Shown here in pieces: positions 27,868-35,903 of a stretch of 64,000 nt of DNA. Below the pieces are notes generated by a model. The model searched no databases, was not told the origin of the DNA, and worked only from the letters and a program-made list of their open reading frames with translations. The first letter of the stretch is position 1; each line of letters opens with the position of its first letter. The position numbers and the translations under genes were made by a program. Origin of the DNA: Bdellovibrionaceae bacterium UBA2339 (lineage in GTDB: Bacteria; Bdellovibrionota; Bdellovibrionia; Bdellovibrionales; JAMPXM01); NCBI GenBank assembly GCA_002344785.1, contig DDUL01000065.1:20957-84956 (forward strand). Direction: 5' to 3'.

Positions 27868-27900
27868 TTTGAGAAGACTTTGAGAAGACTTTAAGAAAAC
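27868..27900 (+). repeat. 11 bp direct repeat (3 copies)
   Basis: TTTGAGAAGAC twice and TTTAAGAAAAC once, head to tail, ending 32 bp before the ATG of the H1-like gene. The 11 bp period is near one helical turn, which would place the T-tracts on one face of the DNA. Confidence 0.8.
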
Positions 27901-27932
27901 TGATGAACTGACGGACTACAGGGAGAGCAAGC

Positions 27933-28388
27933 ATGGCAAAGAAAAAGGCGACAAAGAAATCGGCGAAGGCAAAGAAAGCGACAAAAAAATCGGCGACAAA
28001 GAAGACCGCAAAAAAGGCGACGAAAAAGTCAGCTAAGAAAGCGGCTCCCAAAAAGACCGCGAAAAAAGCCGCCAAAAAGACGGCTAAGAAAGCGGCTCCC
28101 AAAAAGACCGCGAAAAAAGCGGCACCGAAGAAAGTGAAAGCCGCAGCACCGAAGGCTGCGCCGGCTCCGAAGAAAGCTCCAGTCGTTATTCCTCCGATGC
28201 CTTATGAAGAGAGCGACGAGTTGGCGATTGATCGCGCAGATCTTCCGGGCGAAGACGAATTGGACGACATGGACACAGCTTCGACAGAGATCGACGAAGA
28301 AGCTGAAGAGAACGATGAAACCAGCGGTGGCGACTTCAACGACGACTACAGCGACGACGATGAAGACGACGACGAAGGTATGATCTGA
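27933..28388 (+). CDS. Histone H1-like Lys/Ala-rich protein with acidic tail
   Basis: A 151-residue polyampholyte. Residues 1-85 are almost only Lys, Ala, Thr, Ser and Pro in repeats such as KKTAKKAAPKK, like the C-terminal domain of eukaryotic H1 and bacterial H1-like proteins; this part should bind DNA or RNA without a fixed fold. Residues about 88-110 are a short mixed segment (PVVIPPMPYEESDELAIDR). Residues about 110-151 are strongly acidic (GGDFNDDYSDDDEDDDEG). A basic arm joined to an acidic tail suggests self-neutralisation or a nucleic-acid chaperone role. AGGGAGAGC precedes the ATG. It ends at a strong bidirectional terminator. Function is inference from composition. Confidence 0.85.
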   Translation: MAKKKATKKSAKAKKATKKSATKKTAKKATKKSAKKAAPKKTAKKAAKKTAKKAAPKKTAKKAAPKKVKAAAPKAAPAPKKAPVVIPPMPYEESDELAIDRADLPGEDELDDMDTASTEIDEEAEENDETSGGDFNDDYSDDDEDDDEGMI

Positions 28389-28453
28389 TTTTAGGTTCGA
28401 GCTGCGGTTGTGCGGCTCGATTCTCAGCGTGTCGCCGAGCTGGCGATACCCAT

Positions 28454-28483
28454 AAAAAAACCGGGCTCTCGCCCGGTTTTTTT
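28454..28483. terminator. Bidirectional terminator
   Basis: AAAAAAACCGGGC, loop TCTC, GCCCGGTTTTTTT. It has an A-run on one side and a T-run on the other, so it can end both the H1-like gene and the convergent sigma-54 regulator gene. Confidence 0.92.
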
Positions 28484-28515
28484 ATTTCAACTCGATCATC
28501 TCACCTGATGTCAGA

Positions 28516-29625
28516 TCAGACTTTCGGGCGCGAGTGCACGGCGTACTTCTCGAATTCACCGTACTCATGCAGTTTGTTATAGAGCGTCTTGATGGTGATC
28601 CCGAGCGCGTTCGCGGCTTGTGTCTTGTTGCCGTCGAAATAGTTCAGGGCCTTCAGAATGTAACGCTTTTCCAACTCATAGAGCGTGATCGTCGGATCAT
28701 AGTTATCCGTCGTCACCTTCTGCTCGGGGTTCAAGATATGCTCGGGAAGATCGCCCGGCATGATCGTGTGACCGTCGGCCAGAATTTGCAGACGCTCGCA
28801 AACATTCTGAAGTTCGCGAATGTTTCCCGGCCAGTCATAGCGCATGAGGATCTTCATCGCGTCTTCGCTCATCTGCCGACCGCGATTCAAAATTCGATGC
28901 GACGACTTCTGCAAGAAGTGCTCGACGAGCAAGGGAATGTCTTCCTTACGACGACGGAGCGGCGGTGAATGCACCGTGATGGTGTTGATTCGGTAGTAGA
29001 GATCTTCTCGGAAGTTGCTGTTTTGCACTTCGGTGTCGAGCTCGCGATTCGTTGCCGAAATCAAACGAATGTCGACTTTGATCGGATCTTTGCCGCCGAC
29101 GCGAAAGATCTCGCCTTCTTGAATGAAGCGCAGGAGCTTGGCCTGAATTCCGGGCGTGAGCTCGCCGATTTCATCGAGGAACAAAGTTCCGCCGTTCGCC
29201 GCTTCGGCTAAGCCGATCTTGCGAGTGTAGGCGCCGGTGAAGGAACCTTTTTCGTGACCGAAGAGTTCAGACTCAAGCAGTGTTTCGCGGAGCGCGCCGC
29301 AGTTGATCGCCACAAAGGGCTTGTTGCGACGATTCGAACGCTCATGAATCGCACGAGCGACCAATTCTTTGCCCGTACCTGACTCACCCAAGATCAACAC
29401 CGTGGCCGATGAGGGCGACACGCGGTCGATCATCTTCATCAGCTGGCGCATGACTTCCGACTTATAGACGATGGTCTTGGAGTCTGCGTTGTGGGGCGAG
29501 ATCGCCTCACCATTCGTGATGCCGCCAAGGCCTCCCACCGGGAGGGCAGAACCCGGCAACACAGGTGTGCCGACGAGGTCCTTGGACGTGGAATCGATTT
29601 TTCCATCGAAATGGGTTTGCGACAT
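28516..29625 (-). CDS. Sigma-54 dependent transcriptional activator without receiver domain
   Basis: A 369-residue activator: a short N-terminal region (about 1-50) with no receiver fold, an AAA+ domain (Walker A GESGTGKELVA, sigma-54 loop GSFTGA, Walker B GTLFLDEIGE, arginine finger region NFREDLYYRIN) and a C-terminal Fis helix-turn-helix (NKTQAANALGITIKTLYNKL). It therefore should activate sigma-54 promoters without direct phosphorylation, or be controlled by a partner protein. The ATG at 29625 was chosen because AAGGCGG precedes it and the longer in-frame extension lacks a start signal. Its target genes cannot be told. Divergent to the Xer recombinase. Confidence 0.88.
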   Translation of the reverse strand: MSQTHFDGKIDSTSKDLVGTPVLPGSALPVGGLGGITNGEAISPHNADSKTIVYKSEVMRQLMKMIDRVSPSSATVLILGESGTGKELVARAIHERSNRRNKPFVAINCGALRETLLESELFGHEKGSFTGAYTRKIGLAEAANGGTLFLDEIGELTPGIQAKLLRFIQEGEIFRVGGKDPIKVDIRLISATNRELDTEVQNSNFREDLYYRINTITVHSPPLRRRKEDIPLLVEHFLQKSSHRILNRGRQMSEDAMKILMRYDWPGNIRELQNVCERLQILADGHTIMPGDLPEHILNPEQKVTTDNYDPTITLYELEKRYILKALNYFDGNKTQAANALGITIKTLYNKLHEYGEFEKYAVHSRPKV

Positions 29626-29784
29626 AAACGTACCGCCTTCGATTGTGGTTAGACCAAACTCGCCCTTCGTCTCATTTTGGGACGACGCGTCGAGAGAAGT
29701 AGTAACGCATTGCGGAAAAATGTGCAAGAAAGTTTGTAAAAGCTCCTGCAATTTTTTCCAAGCAGGGGTGTCGAGGGACGTTTT

Positions 29785-30810
29785 TTGGCAACTCGCACGA
29801 CATCAGCCCACCCCTTTCGCGGCAACCGAAAGCTGGCTGGCGCCATAATTAAATACCTGAAATACATGAGCTTTATTGAATCCAGCTCGGGCCATACCTT
29901 GCGCGCCTACCGCCTGGATCTTGAACAGGCCTACGGCACCCTACCCGAACTTCAGGGTAAGGAACTTGAAGGCCTTACTCCCCCACCGGCGGATCAGGCC
30001 CCCGATCCAGAGTTTGAGTCGATGGTGCTGGAACTGAGTCGATCCGCTCAGCGCTCATGGAGTGGTTTAGCGGCGGCCTCGCGCAATCGAAAAGTCGCCA
30101 CGCTCAAGAGCTTTTTGGGCTGGCTGCATCGCGAGGCTTGGGTGGCCCGCGATTTGGCGTCACGCCTACCGATGCCGAAGGTGCCTCAGCGACTCCCTCA
30201 CTTTTTATCTGTCGATGAAGCCCTGAGCCTGATTCGCAGCCTCCAGGCCAAGGCGGCGCAGGGTGAGACGGCAGCTGAGCGTGATTTGCTCTTAGTGCTT
30301 CTCCTTTATGGTGGGGGCTTGCGCGTGAGTGAGGCCTGCGGCCTACAGTGGTCTCAGGTGCAGGTGTCCCCGCAGGTTACGGGTGGCGGGCAGTTGCGAG
30401 TTCGCGGCAAAGGTGAGCGCGAGCGCGTGGTGATCTTGCCGGAGCTTGTGCGCCAGGAACTTGCGCGGGCGATGAACCAACGTACGGGTGCTTACGTGCT
30501 GGGCGGTCAAGCTCCTTGGTCGACGAGATCCGCTTATGCACGAGTGCGCGCGGCGGGTGTCGAGGCCGGGCTCTTGCAACCACTTCATCCGCACGCACTT
30601 CGCCACAGCTTTGCGACGCATTTGCTGCAATCCGGAGCCAATCTGCGAACACTGCAAGAGCTGCTTGGTCATTCCACACTGCAAGCCACGAGTCGCTACA
30701 CGCACGTGGGCCTGGATGAATTGGCCCGCACACTTGAAACGCGACATCCCCTGCGCGAGCGCTTTGGATCAACAGGCCGACGCGAAGAGAGTGACAGCGG
30801 CGAGGGTTGA
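29785..30810 (+). CDS. xerC: Tyrosine recombinase XerC/XerD type
   Basis: Site-specific recombinase, probably for chromosome dimer resolution at dif. The 341-residue product has an N-terminal SAM-like core-binding domain (FIESSSGHTLRAYRLDLEQAY) and the catalytic domain with all signature residues: Arg in GGGLRVSEACGL, Lys in VRGKGERER, His-x-x-Arg in HALRHSFATHLL, His in LLGHSTLQATSRY and the nucleophile Tyr in that last segment. Start is TTG at 29785 with GAGGGA upstream; no ATG exists early enough to keep the first helix. About 40 residues longer than E. coli XerC, mainly an insert near residue 60-80. XerC rather than XerD is a guess. Confidence 0.85.
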   Translation: MATRTTSAHPFRGNRKLAGAIIKYLKYMSFIESSSGHTLRAYRLDLEQAYGTLPELQGKELEGLTPPPADQAPDPEFESMVLELSRSAQRSWSGLAAASRNRKVATLKSFLGWLHREAWVARDLASRLPMPKVPQRLPHFLSVDEALSLIRSLQAKAAQGETAAERDLLLVLLLYGGGLRVSEACGLQWSQVQVSPQVTGGGQLRVRGKGERERVVILPELVRQELARAMNQRTGAYVLGGQAPWSTRSAYARVRAAGVEAGLLQPLHPHALRHSFATHLLQSGANLRTLQELLGHSTLQATSRYTHVGLDELARTLETRHPLRERFGSTGRREESDSGEG

Positions 30811-30841
30811 CCCTGGCTTGCGGGGCGATTAGCTCGAGAGC

Positions 30842-31420
30842 ATGAGTGCGCTGCAAAAAGCTGTGTTTTTAGATCGCGATGGCACGTTGATCATCGACAA
30901 AGTTTACCTCAACGATCCCGAGCAAATTGAATATCTGCCTGACGTATTTGAAGCGCTCCGCTTGCTTCGCGACGCCGGATTTATTTTTCTTATCGCCACC
31001 AATCAAAGCGGCATCGCGCGCCGATTGGTCGAGCCCGTCAACTTGGATGAAACTCATCGTCGCATGCGGGCCGAGTTCGCTCGACATGGCGTGGATCTGA
31101 AGGCGTTTTACTATGCGCCCTATGCCGTGGAATCGAATCATTGGGTGCGAAAGCCAAATCCCGGCATGCTCCTTCGCGGGGCCTTGGATTTTCGCGTCGA
31201 CTTAGAAGCCAGTTGGATGCTCGGCGATCGATATAGCGACGTCGAGGCGGGAAGACGAGCGGGATGCCGAACCGGACTTTTGCTCGGTCATGAGAGTTGG
31301 CCGCCGAGTGGGACACCGAGTGAAAATCTGCAGTGGCCGGATCTGGCCTGTGATGGACTTTTGGAGATGGCCCGACAAATTCTCGCATTCGAGCGAGCCC
31401 GCGCCATCGTCGCAAATTGA
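30842..31420 (+). CDS. gmhB: HAD-family phosphatase, GmhB type (heptose bisphosphate phosphatase)
   Basis: Removes the 7-phosphate in ADP-heptose synthesis for lipopolysaccharide inner core. The 192-residue product has HAD motif I VFLDRDGTLI (DxDxT/V), motif II ATNQSGIAR, the KPxPGM type loop RKPNPGML and motif IV MLGDRYSDVEAG. These match GmhB/HisB-N phosphatases in length and order. It lies 31 bases after the Xer gene. The Cys residues of the GmhB zinc loop are not evident (AFYYAPYAVESNHW instead of CxHx..C.C), so histidinol-phosphate phosphatase is an alternative. Confidence 0.8.
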   Translation: MSALQKAVFLDRDGTLIIDKVYLNDPEQIEYLPDVFEALRLLRDAGFIFLIATNQSGIARRLVEPVNLDETHRRMRAEFARHGVDLKAFYYAPYAVESNHWVRKPNPGMLLRGALDFRVDLEASWMLGDRYSDVEAGRRAGCRTGLLLGHESWPPSGTPSENLQWPDLACDGLLEMARQILAFERARAIVAN

Positions 31421-31635
31421 GACGCTCAGTTCTGAGCCACTGACTTGTCGAATTTGAGACGACGTCGTGGATTTCTACAGCCATCGGAACAATGTGCCGA
31501 AGAGAAGCTTGGGTCTTTAAGATCCTTCGATCTGCATTTTGGTGCTGGGTCGAACAGCTTCGCTTTGAATGCGCCCAACTGAACGTCGACGGCCTGCCGC
31601 GAATGGCTCGGGCTGCGAAGAGCCAAGGAGAGACT

Positions 31636-32823
31636 ATGAAATTGGATCAGGATCCGGTTTCGAGCCCCATCACAAAATCCTTTCGCTTTGCGACTCTGCT
31701 TGTCGGCTTGGGGCTTTCGCTGTTGGGCGCTCAAAGTGCCGAGGCCGCCTGCGGAGTGATCGAGATCGCCAAAGGCGACATCAAGATTGAGAGCAAAGGC
31801 AAAGTCACCGCGGGAGCTGCGCAAAGCAAGGTGTGCGAAGGCGATGCGATCGTCGCGGGACCTCAGTCGCGCGCCAAAGTGAAGATGGCCGACGGCAACG
31901 AACTCAATATCTCACCTGAATCGCGAATCGTTTTGGAAACCTATCAGTACAAGCCCACGGATAATAAAAAGAAAGTCTTGCTCAATGTGGTGTACGGAAA
32001 AGTACGCGCCGCTACGGCAAAAGAAAACATGTACAACGATGCGGCCGCTGATGGTCAGGCAAACTCTTTCCAAGTGAAAACGAAGGCTGCGGTTGCCGGT
32101 GTTCGCGGTACGGACTTTTTAACAAGCTTCAACATGCAGACGAACAAAGCTGAAGTCGTGACCTTCAAAGGTGAGGTCATGGTGGGTCAGATGGGACCCG
32201 GCGGAGTGATCTTGAACCCCGTTGCCGTGGGTGCGGGACAAAAGACTGAAGCCATTCCCGGCGCACCGCCAGCACCTCCTAAGATCGTGCCGCCGACTGA
32301 GATGCAGCAGATGTCATCGGAGAGCGTCGCCGCGAAGGATGATCCGCCTCGGGCCGCCGTTGCAGATCAACGCGCCAACAACGAGAAAAAAGACGAGAAT
32401 AAGAACTCCAACTCGCAGGGCAATGGCCAAGGGCAAAATGCGTCCGGCGGCAATGCCTCGGATAAAAAGAATTCTAACGCTTCCGGTGGTACAGCTTCCA
32501 CAGACAGCGGTTCAAGTAGCGGTTCGACAAGCAGCGGTTCTTCGACCAGCACACGCACGCCCGCGACGACAAGTGGTGGCACCTCGACGGCAGGCCCTGC
32601 ACCCACTGGACCTTCGACGGGATCGATGATTGACGCCAAAGACTTGGGTACAGCTCCACTCGCCGGCCCGGCGCTGCCGACGACGGGTACGAGTATTCCG
32701 GTGTTTGTTCCCCCGCCCACGATCGATGCAGTCTTGCCACCGCCTCCGGTGTGCGAATTCTGTAACCAACAAATCGAGAGCGGGCCAGCGAAGGTCAATG
32801 TGCGCGTGACCATCGGCAACTAA
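31636..32823 (+). CDS. Secreted FecR-domain protein
   Basis: A 395-residue exported protein. It has a Sec signal peptide (FRFATLLVGLGLSLLGAQSAEA, cleavage likely after AEA), a FecR-like beta domain at about 40-190 (NISPESRIVLETYQY; VKTKAAVAGVRGTDFL; VVTFKGEVMVGQ), then a long low-complexity region at about 245-345 rich in Asn, Ser, Gly and Thr, and a Pro-rich tail with a C-terminal CEFC motif. The AGVRGTDF signature is typical of secreted FecR-domain proteins with no membrane helix, unlike the true sigma-regulator FecR. GGAGAG precedes the ATG. The next gene is the TPR/barrel protein, and the pair recurs in several Gram-negative groups as far as I know. Confidence 0.8.
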   Translation: MKLDQDPVSSPITKSFRFATLLVGLGLSLLGAQSAEAACGVIEIAKGDIKIESKGKVTAGAAQSKVCEGDAIVAGPQSRAKVKMADGNELNISPESRIVLETYQYKPTDNKKKVLLNVVYGKVRAATAKENMYNDAAADGQANSFQVKTKAAVAGVRGTDFLTSFNMQTNKAEVVTFKGEVMVGQMGPGGVILNPVAVGAGQKTEAIPGAPPAPPKIVPPTEMQQMSSESVAAKDDPPRAAVADQRANNEKKDENKNSNSQGNGQGQNASGGNASDKKNSNASGGTASTDSGSSSGSTSSGSSTSTRTPATTSGGTSTAGPAPTGPSTGSMIDAKDLGTAPLAGPALPTTGTSIPVFVPPPTIDAVLPPPPVCEFCNQQIESGPAKVNVRVTIGN

Positions 32824-33041
32824 TACCGCTCAGGCGCCAACATTCGTTGATCGCTGATTTGGAAAGGTCGAGTTGAAACTCGACCTTTCGCATTTTCCGC
32901 GACGTTTTTGGTCCATAATCTCAGCCAGCACTCCCCTCGCCCGCGGCGCATCGCTACACTATTTCAAACTGATCCTTGATGTGAGCCGCGCTCGGTTCAC
33001 ATCGTTCACAGCACGGGCATGCCTTCAGGGAGTGGACAGCG

Positions 33042-35258
33042 ATGAAACGCCACGAGCAACCACGGTCGCTTTGCAATCGATGTATGAAACTGGGCTTCAA
33101 TCTGAATCCATCGAATTCGATGCGAATGTCGCGGCTTGCACGCGTTGCTTTATGCGCTTTCAGCTTTCTGAGCTTGAGCCCTTTGGGCCCCTTGAGCGCC
33201 GTCGGTATCGCCTCAGCGCAAGAGGCTGAAGCGGGACGTGCTGAGCGCGTTTCGCTTTCGGCCCGCGACGCCGTGCGGGTGAATTATGGCCGCAAGGAGT
33301 GGAATCGAGATCCCCTTAAGATCGACAGCGCCACTTTGTTCATGCGCGAAGGCGATACAGGCCGCGTGGTGCAAATCGAATTGGAAGAAACGGCTCCGGA
33401 TGCCTCGGTATTTTCAGGCATCTATTCGATCAGCTTCCGCGACCTTGAAGGCTTTCGCGTCGAATTCTATGCGCCGAGCTGGGAGGACATGAAAACCGAG
33501 GACGCGCGACTCAAGTTCGTTCAGAAGGTGGCCCAGCGAGAGGTTCGTCGCAATCCCTTTGTCATGCGACGCGATCGCACCGGCCTTCAGAACATCGAAG
33601 TCTTCGATACCGCCGACCAAGCGCGATCCGCATTTCGCGCTTACCAATCTGAACAGCAACTCTTGGTCGCCTTGCAAAATCGCCTCGAGAAAAAGGATCA
33701 GGTTCTGGACACAGCCCAATTGGCCATGGAGCAAGAAGAGTTGGAAATTGCCTCAAAGAACCTAGCTGAACGAGTTCGCCTGGGACAGCTTGAAACACAG
33801 CGCCTCGCTGAACTCACCCGTGCCTTTTTAGCTCTGAGTCCCATGGAGCGAGGACAAAGAAAAAAGCGTAGTCAAGAGTTGCAGGCCCAAGCGCTCGCCG
33901 AGTATCGGGCGGAACGGTACCAGCAGGCCGTTGATCTGTTTGGTCAGGCGATTGAATTGGATCCCACGGATCGCTCCAACTTCTTTCAGTACGGTGTGGC
34001 TCGGTACAAAATCGAACAGTTCAATCGCGCCGTGGTTTACCTGGAACTGGCTGAGGGACCAACTGTGAACCCGGTCGAGCGCGACTTCTATCGTGGTCTG
34101 TGCTTTTACCGATTACGCGACTCGATTTCGGCACTCTCAGCTTTCCAAGACGTAGAAAAATCCAACGACAAAGTGCTCTCACCATCCGCCAGCTTCTATC
34201 GCGGCATGATTTACTTTGAACGCAAGCGCTGGACCGAGGCGAAAGACGCCTTTCAAGCCGTACTCGACAAGTCGAGCGATCCCAAGCTCGACGAACGCGC
34301 CGAGGCTTACATCGAACAAATCCTCCGACTTCAACAGTTTGAGGCGGAGCGCTCGCGACGCTGGATTCTCACTGGTACAGTTGGTGAGCAGTTTGATGAC
34401 AACGTGATTTTGTCTTCGGACTCGGCGCGCGACCAAGGCGCGGCAACCGATGCGATCGGTTATCGAACGCTGCTGATGGGCAGCGCCCGCTATCGCCCGA
34501 TCTATGAAGCCGATCATGAATTCGCAGCACAGCTTGATGTCTTGACGATGTACTCCGTCGACAAAAGCTTTCAGCGCGCGCAAGCCTTGAGCAATTCGGA
34601 TCCCACCGTCGTCGGCGTGACTTTGCCGTGGACTCGAAAGGGTCTGTTGCGTGGCAAAGGCCATAAGATGGATATCATCCCTGGCTATGAAACTACGATC
34701 ATGAGTATCGAACGAAACGAGTCCAAGCCGATCCTCAATTCTTACATTCTCAATTTCCAGAATCTTTTGGTGATGAACGAAACTTGGTTCACCAACATCA
34801 ATCTGGATATGCGCCAGGACAATTCGACGCTGTCGAGTTCGACCGGAGACAACGACGCGACGGCATTGAAGGTGAAGCTTTCGTGGGCCAACATCAACTT
34901 CCCTTTCGAAGATAAAAAGAAGCTGTTACTTTCCGACGTCGGCTACACCATCAATAACTCCAAGGGAAAAAACGTCTTTTACAACCGATTGGATCTCGGG
35001 ATCGGCCACGTTCGCCCCTTCTACTGGGACAGTAACCTCAATTTGAAACTGGCCTACTACCAACTGGCCTATTCGCAGAACTCCAACGCACGCGTCGACA
35101 ATGACATTGCGCTGACGGTTGGATTCTCGAAGAAGTTCGCCGAGCAACTGACGGGTGGCTGGACAACCACATACACGATCAACAATTCAAACGTGAGTGC
35201 GAATCAATACAAGAAGCTCACGTCGATGCTCACGCTGACCATGCAGTCGGCATTCTAA
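33042..35258 (+). CDS. TPR-repeat protein with C-terminal outer-membrane beta-barrel
   Basis: A 738-residue exported protein. Residues 27-60 form a signal peptide (LARVALCAFSFLSLSPLG, cleavage near ASAQ). An N-terminal beta domain (about 65-145) and a helical coiled-coil stretch (about 190-260) are followed by TPR-like repeats at about 280-440 (YRAERYQQAVDLFGQAIELD; YFERKRWTEAKDAFQAVLD). Residues about 450-738 alternate polar and hydrophobic residues in strands and end in a Phe (LTLTMQSAF), the hallmark of a BAM-assembled barrel. This TPR-then-barrel order is like the Slam family, but no direct family match is claimed. Start ATG at 33042 has GGGAG ten bases before; an internal ATG at 33120 is possible. 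Coupled with the FecR protein 218 bp upstream. Confidence 0.75.
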   Translation: MKRHEQPRSLCNRCMKLGFNLNPSNSMRMSRLARVALCAFSFLSLSPLGPLSAVGIASAQEAEAGRAERVSLSARDAVRVNYGRKEWNRDPLKIDSATLFMREGDTGRVVQIELEETAPDASVFSGIYSISFRDLEGFRVEFYAPSWEDMKTEDARLKFVQKVAQREVRRNPFVMRRDRTGLQNIEVFDTADQARSAFRAYQSEQQLLVALQNRLEKKDQVLDTAQLAMEQEELEIASKNLAERVRLGQLETQRLAELTRAFLALSPMERGQRKKRSQELQAQALAEYRAERYQQAVDLFGQAIELDPTDRSNFFQYGVARYKIEQFNRAVVYLELAEGPTVNPVERDFYRGLCFYRLRDSISALSAFQDVEKSNDKVLSPSASFYRGMIYFERKRWTEAKDAFQAVLDKSSDPKLDERAEAYIEQILRLQQFEAERSRRWILTGTVGEQFDDNVILSSDSARDQGAATDAIGYRTLLMGSARYRPIYEADHEFAAQLDVLTMYSVDKSFQRAQALSNSDPTVVGVTLPWTRKGLLRGKGHKMDIIPGYETTIMSIERNESKPILNSYILNFQNLLVMNETWFTNINLDMRQDNSTLSSSTGDNDATALKVKLSWANINFPFEDKKKLLLSDVGYTINNSKGKNVFYNRLDLGIGHVRPFYWDSNLNLKLAYYQLAYSQNSNARVDNDIALTVGFSKKFAEQLTGGWTTTYTINNSNVSANQYKKLTSMLTLTMQSAF

Positions 35259-35293
35259 CGACGATGCCCGACGGGCGGCGCACGTGGTGCGGC

Positions 35294-35902
35294 TTAGACC
35301 GCACCGGTTTCCGCATAGGCGCGAAGCGCGCGATCCGCCTCGCGGCTCAGGCGTCGCCAGTCCAAATCATCCAAAGCGGACTCGGCGTGAGCCTGAATAG
35401 GTTGGGCGGCCAAGCGCGAAGCCTCGCTTTCGCTTTCCAGGACACCTTGCGAGGCCAACAGACGGACGCAAAAATGCGTGTGCAAGCGTTCGGGGCTTGA
35501 ACTGCTCATGAGAGCGCGAAGCGCGTTGCCCAGCAGGTTGAATACCTCAGGTGAACCACCCACCATATCGCCGACGACACGATCCACAGTCTGCACCAAG
35601 CGCAGCGCCGTTTGCAGACGATCATAATCGGAGCGAAGTTCGGCGAAGTCTTGCAGCAGGCTCGCTTCGTGAAGCGTGTACATTTCCGAATCGCCGCCGA
35701 GCTTCGAGCGCCGATCTTCATAGGCGATCTGCACATAATGCGTCGGCTCCAGCACGCCACCGCCGAAACGTTTTTTGGACTTCAATGCTGAGCGAGCAAA
35801 CAGGGTGAGGCGGCCGCCCTCGGAGTTGAGCGCGTGCACGATGAGATCAGCGTCGCCATAGCGATGCGTACGCAGAATGAGGGCGCGTTCTTGTCGCCGC
35901 AC
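35294..35902 (-). CDS. recO: DNA repair protein RecO
   Basis: Mediator that helps load RecA onto SSB-coated single strands in the RecFOR pathway. The 202-residue product begins with the OB-fold (RALILRTHRYGDADLIVHAL; LTLFARSALKSKKRFGG), followed by the helical domain. It lacks the four-Cys zinc finger found in many RecO proteins (only one Cys, in THFCVRLLA) and is shorter than the usual 230-250. GTG start at 35902 with GGAGA upstream; the GTG lies one base beyond the stop of the previous gene, so they are co-transcribed. Convergent with the TPR/barrel gene. Confidence 0.85.
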   Translation of the reverse strand: MRRQERALILRTHRYGDADLIVHALNSEGGRLTLFARSALKSKKRFGGGVLEPTHYVQIAYEDRRSKLGGDSEMYTLHEASLLQDFAELRSDYDRLQTALRLVQTVDRVVGDMVGGSPEVFNLLGNALRALMSSSSPERLHTHFCVRLLASQGVLESESEASRLAAQPIQAHAESALDDLDWRRLSREADRALRAYAETGAV

Positions 35903-35903
35903 C

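Larger units (their letters stand above)
27407..27932 (+). other. Structured intergenic region upstream of the H1-like gene
   Basis: A 526 bp region without a gene. It holds a perfect 10 bp hairpin CGCCCCTGTT/AACAGGGGCG (27499-27522), an 8 bp stem CTCGTCTC/GAGACGAG enclosing 26 bases (27541-27582), a 13 bp direct repeat (27771-27802) and an 11 bp triplicate (27868-27900). The first hairpin may end the lipoprotein transcript although its T-run is weak. The rest may hold a small RNA or a long leader. Confidence 0.5.

Noticed and set aside
29785..30810. Tyrosine recombinase as part of a mobile element
   Set aside because: No flanking direct repeats, tRNA target or phage-like genes; the protein fits housekeeping XerC/XerD.
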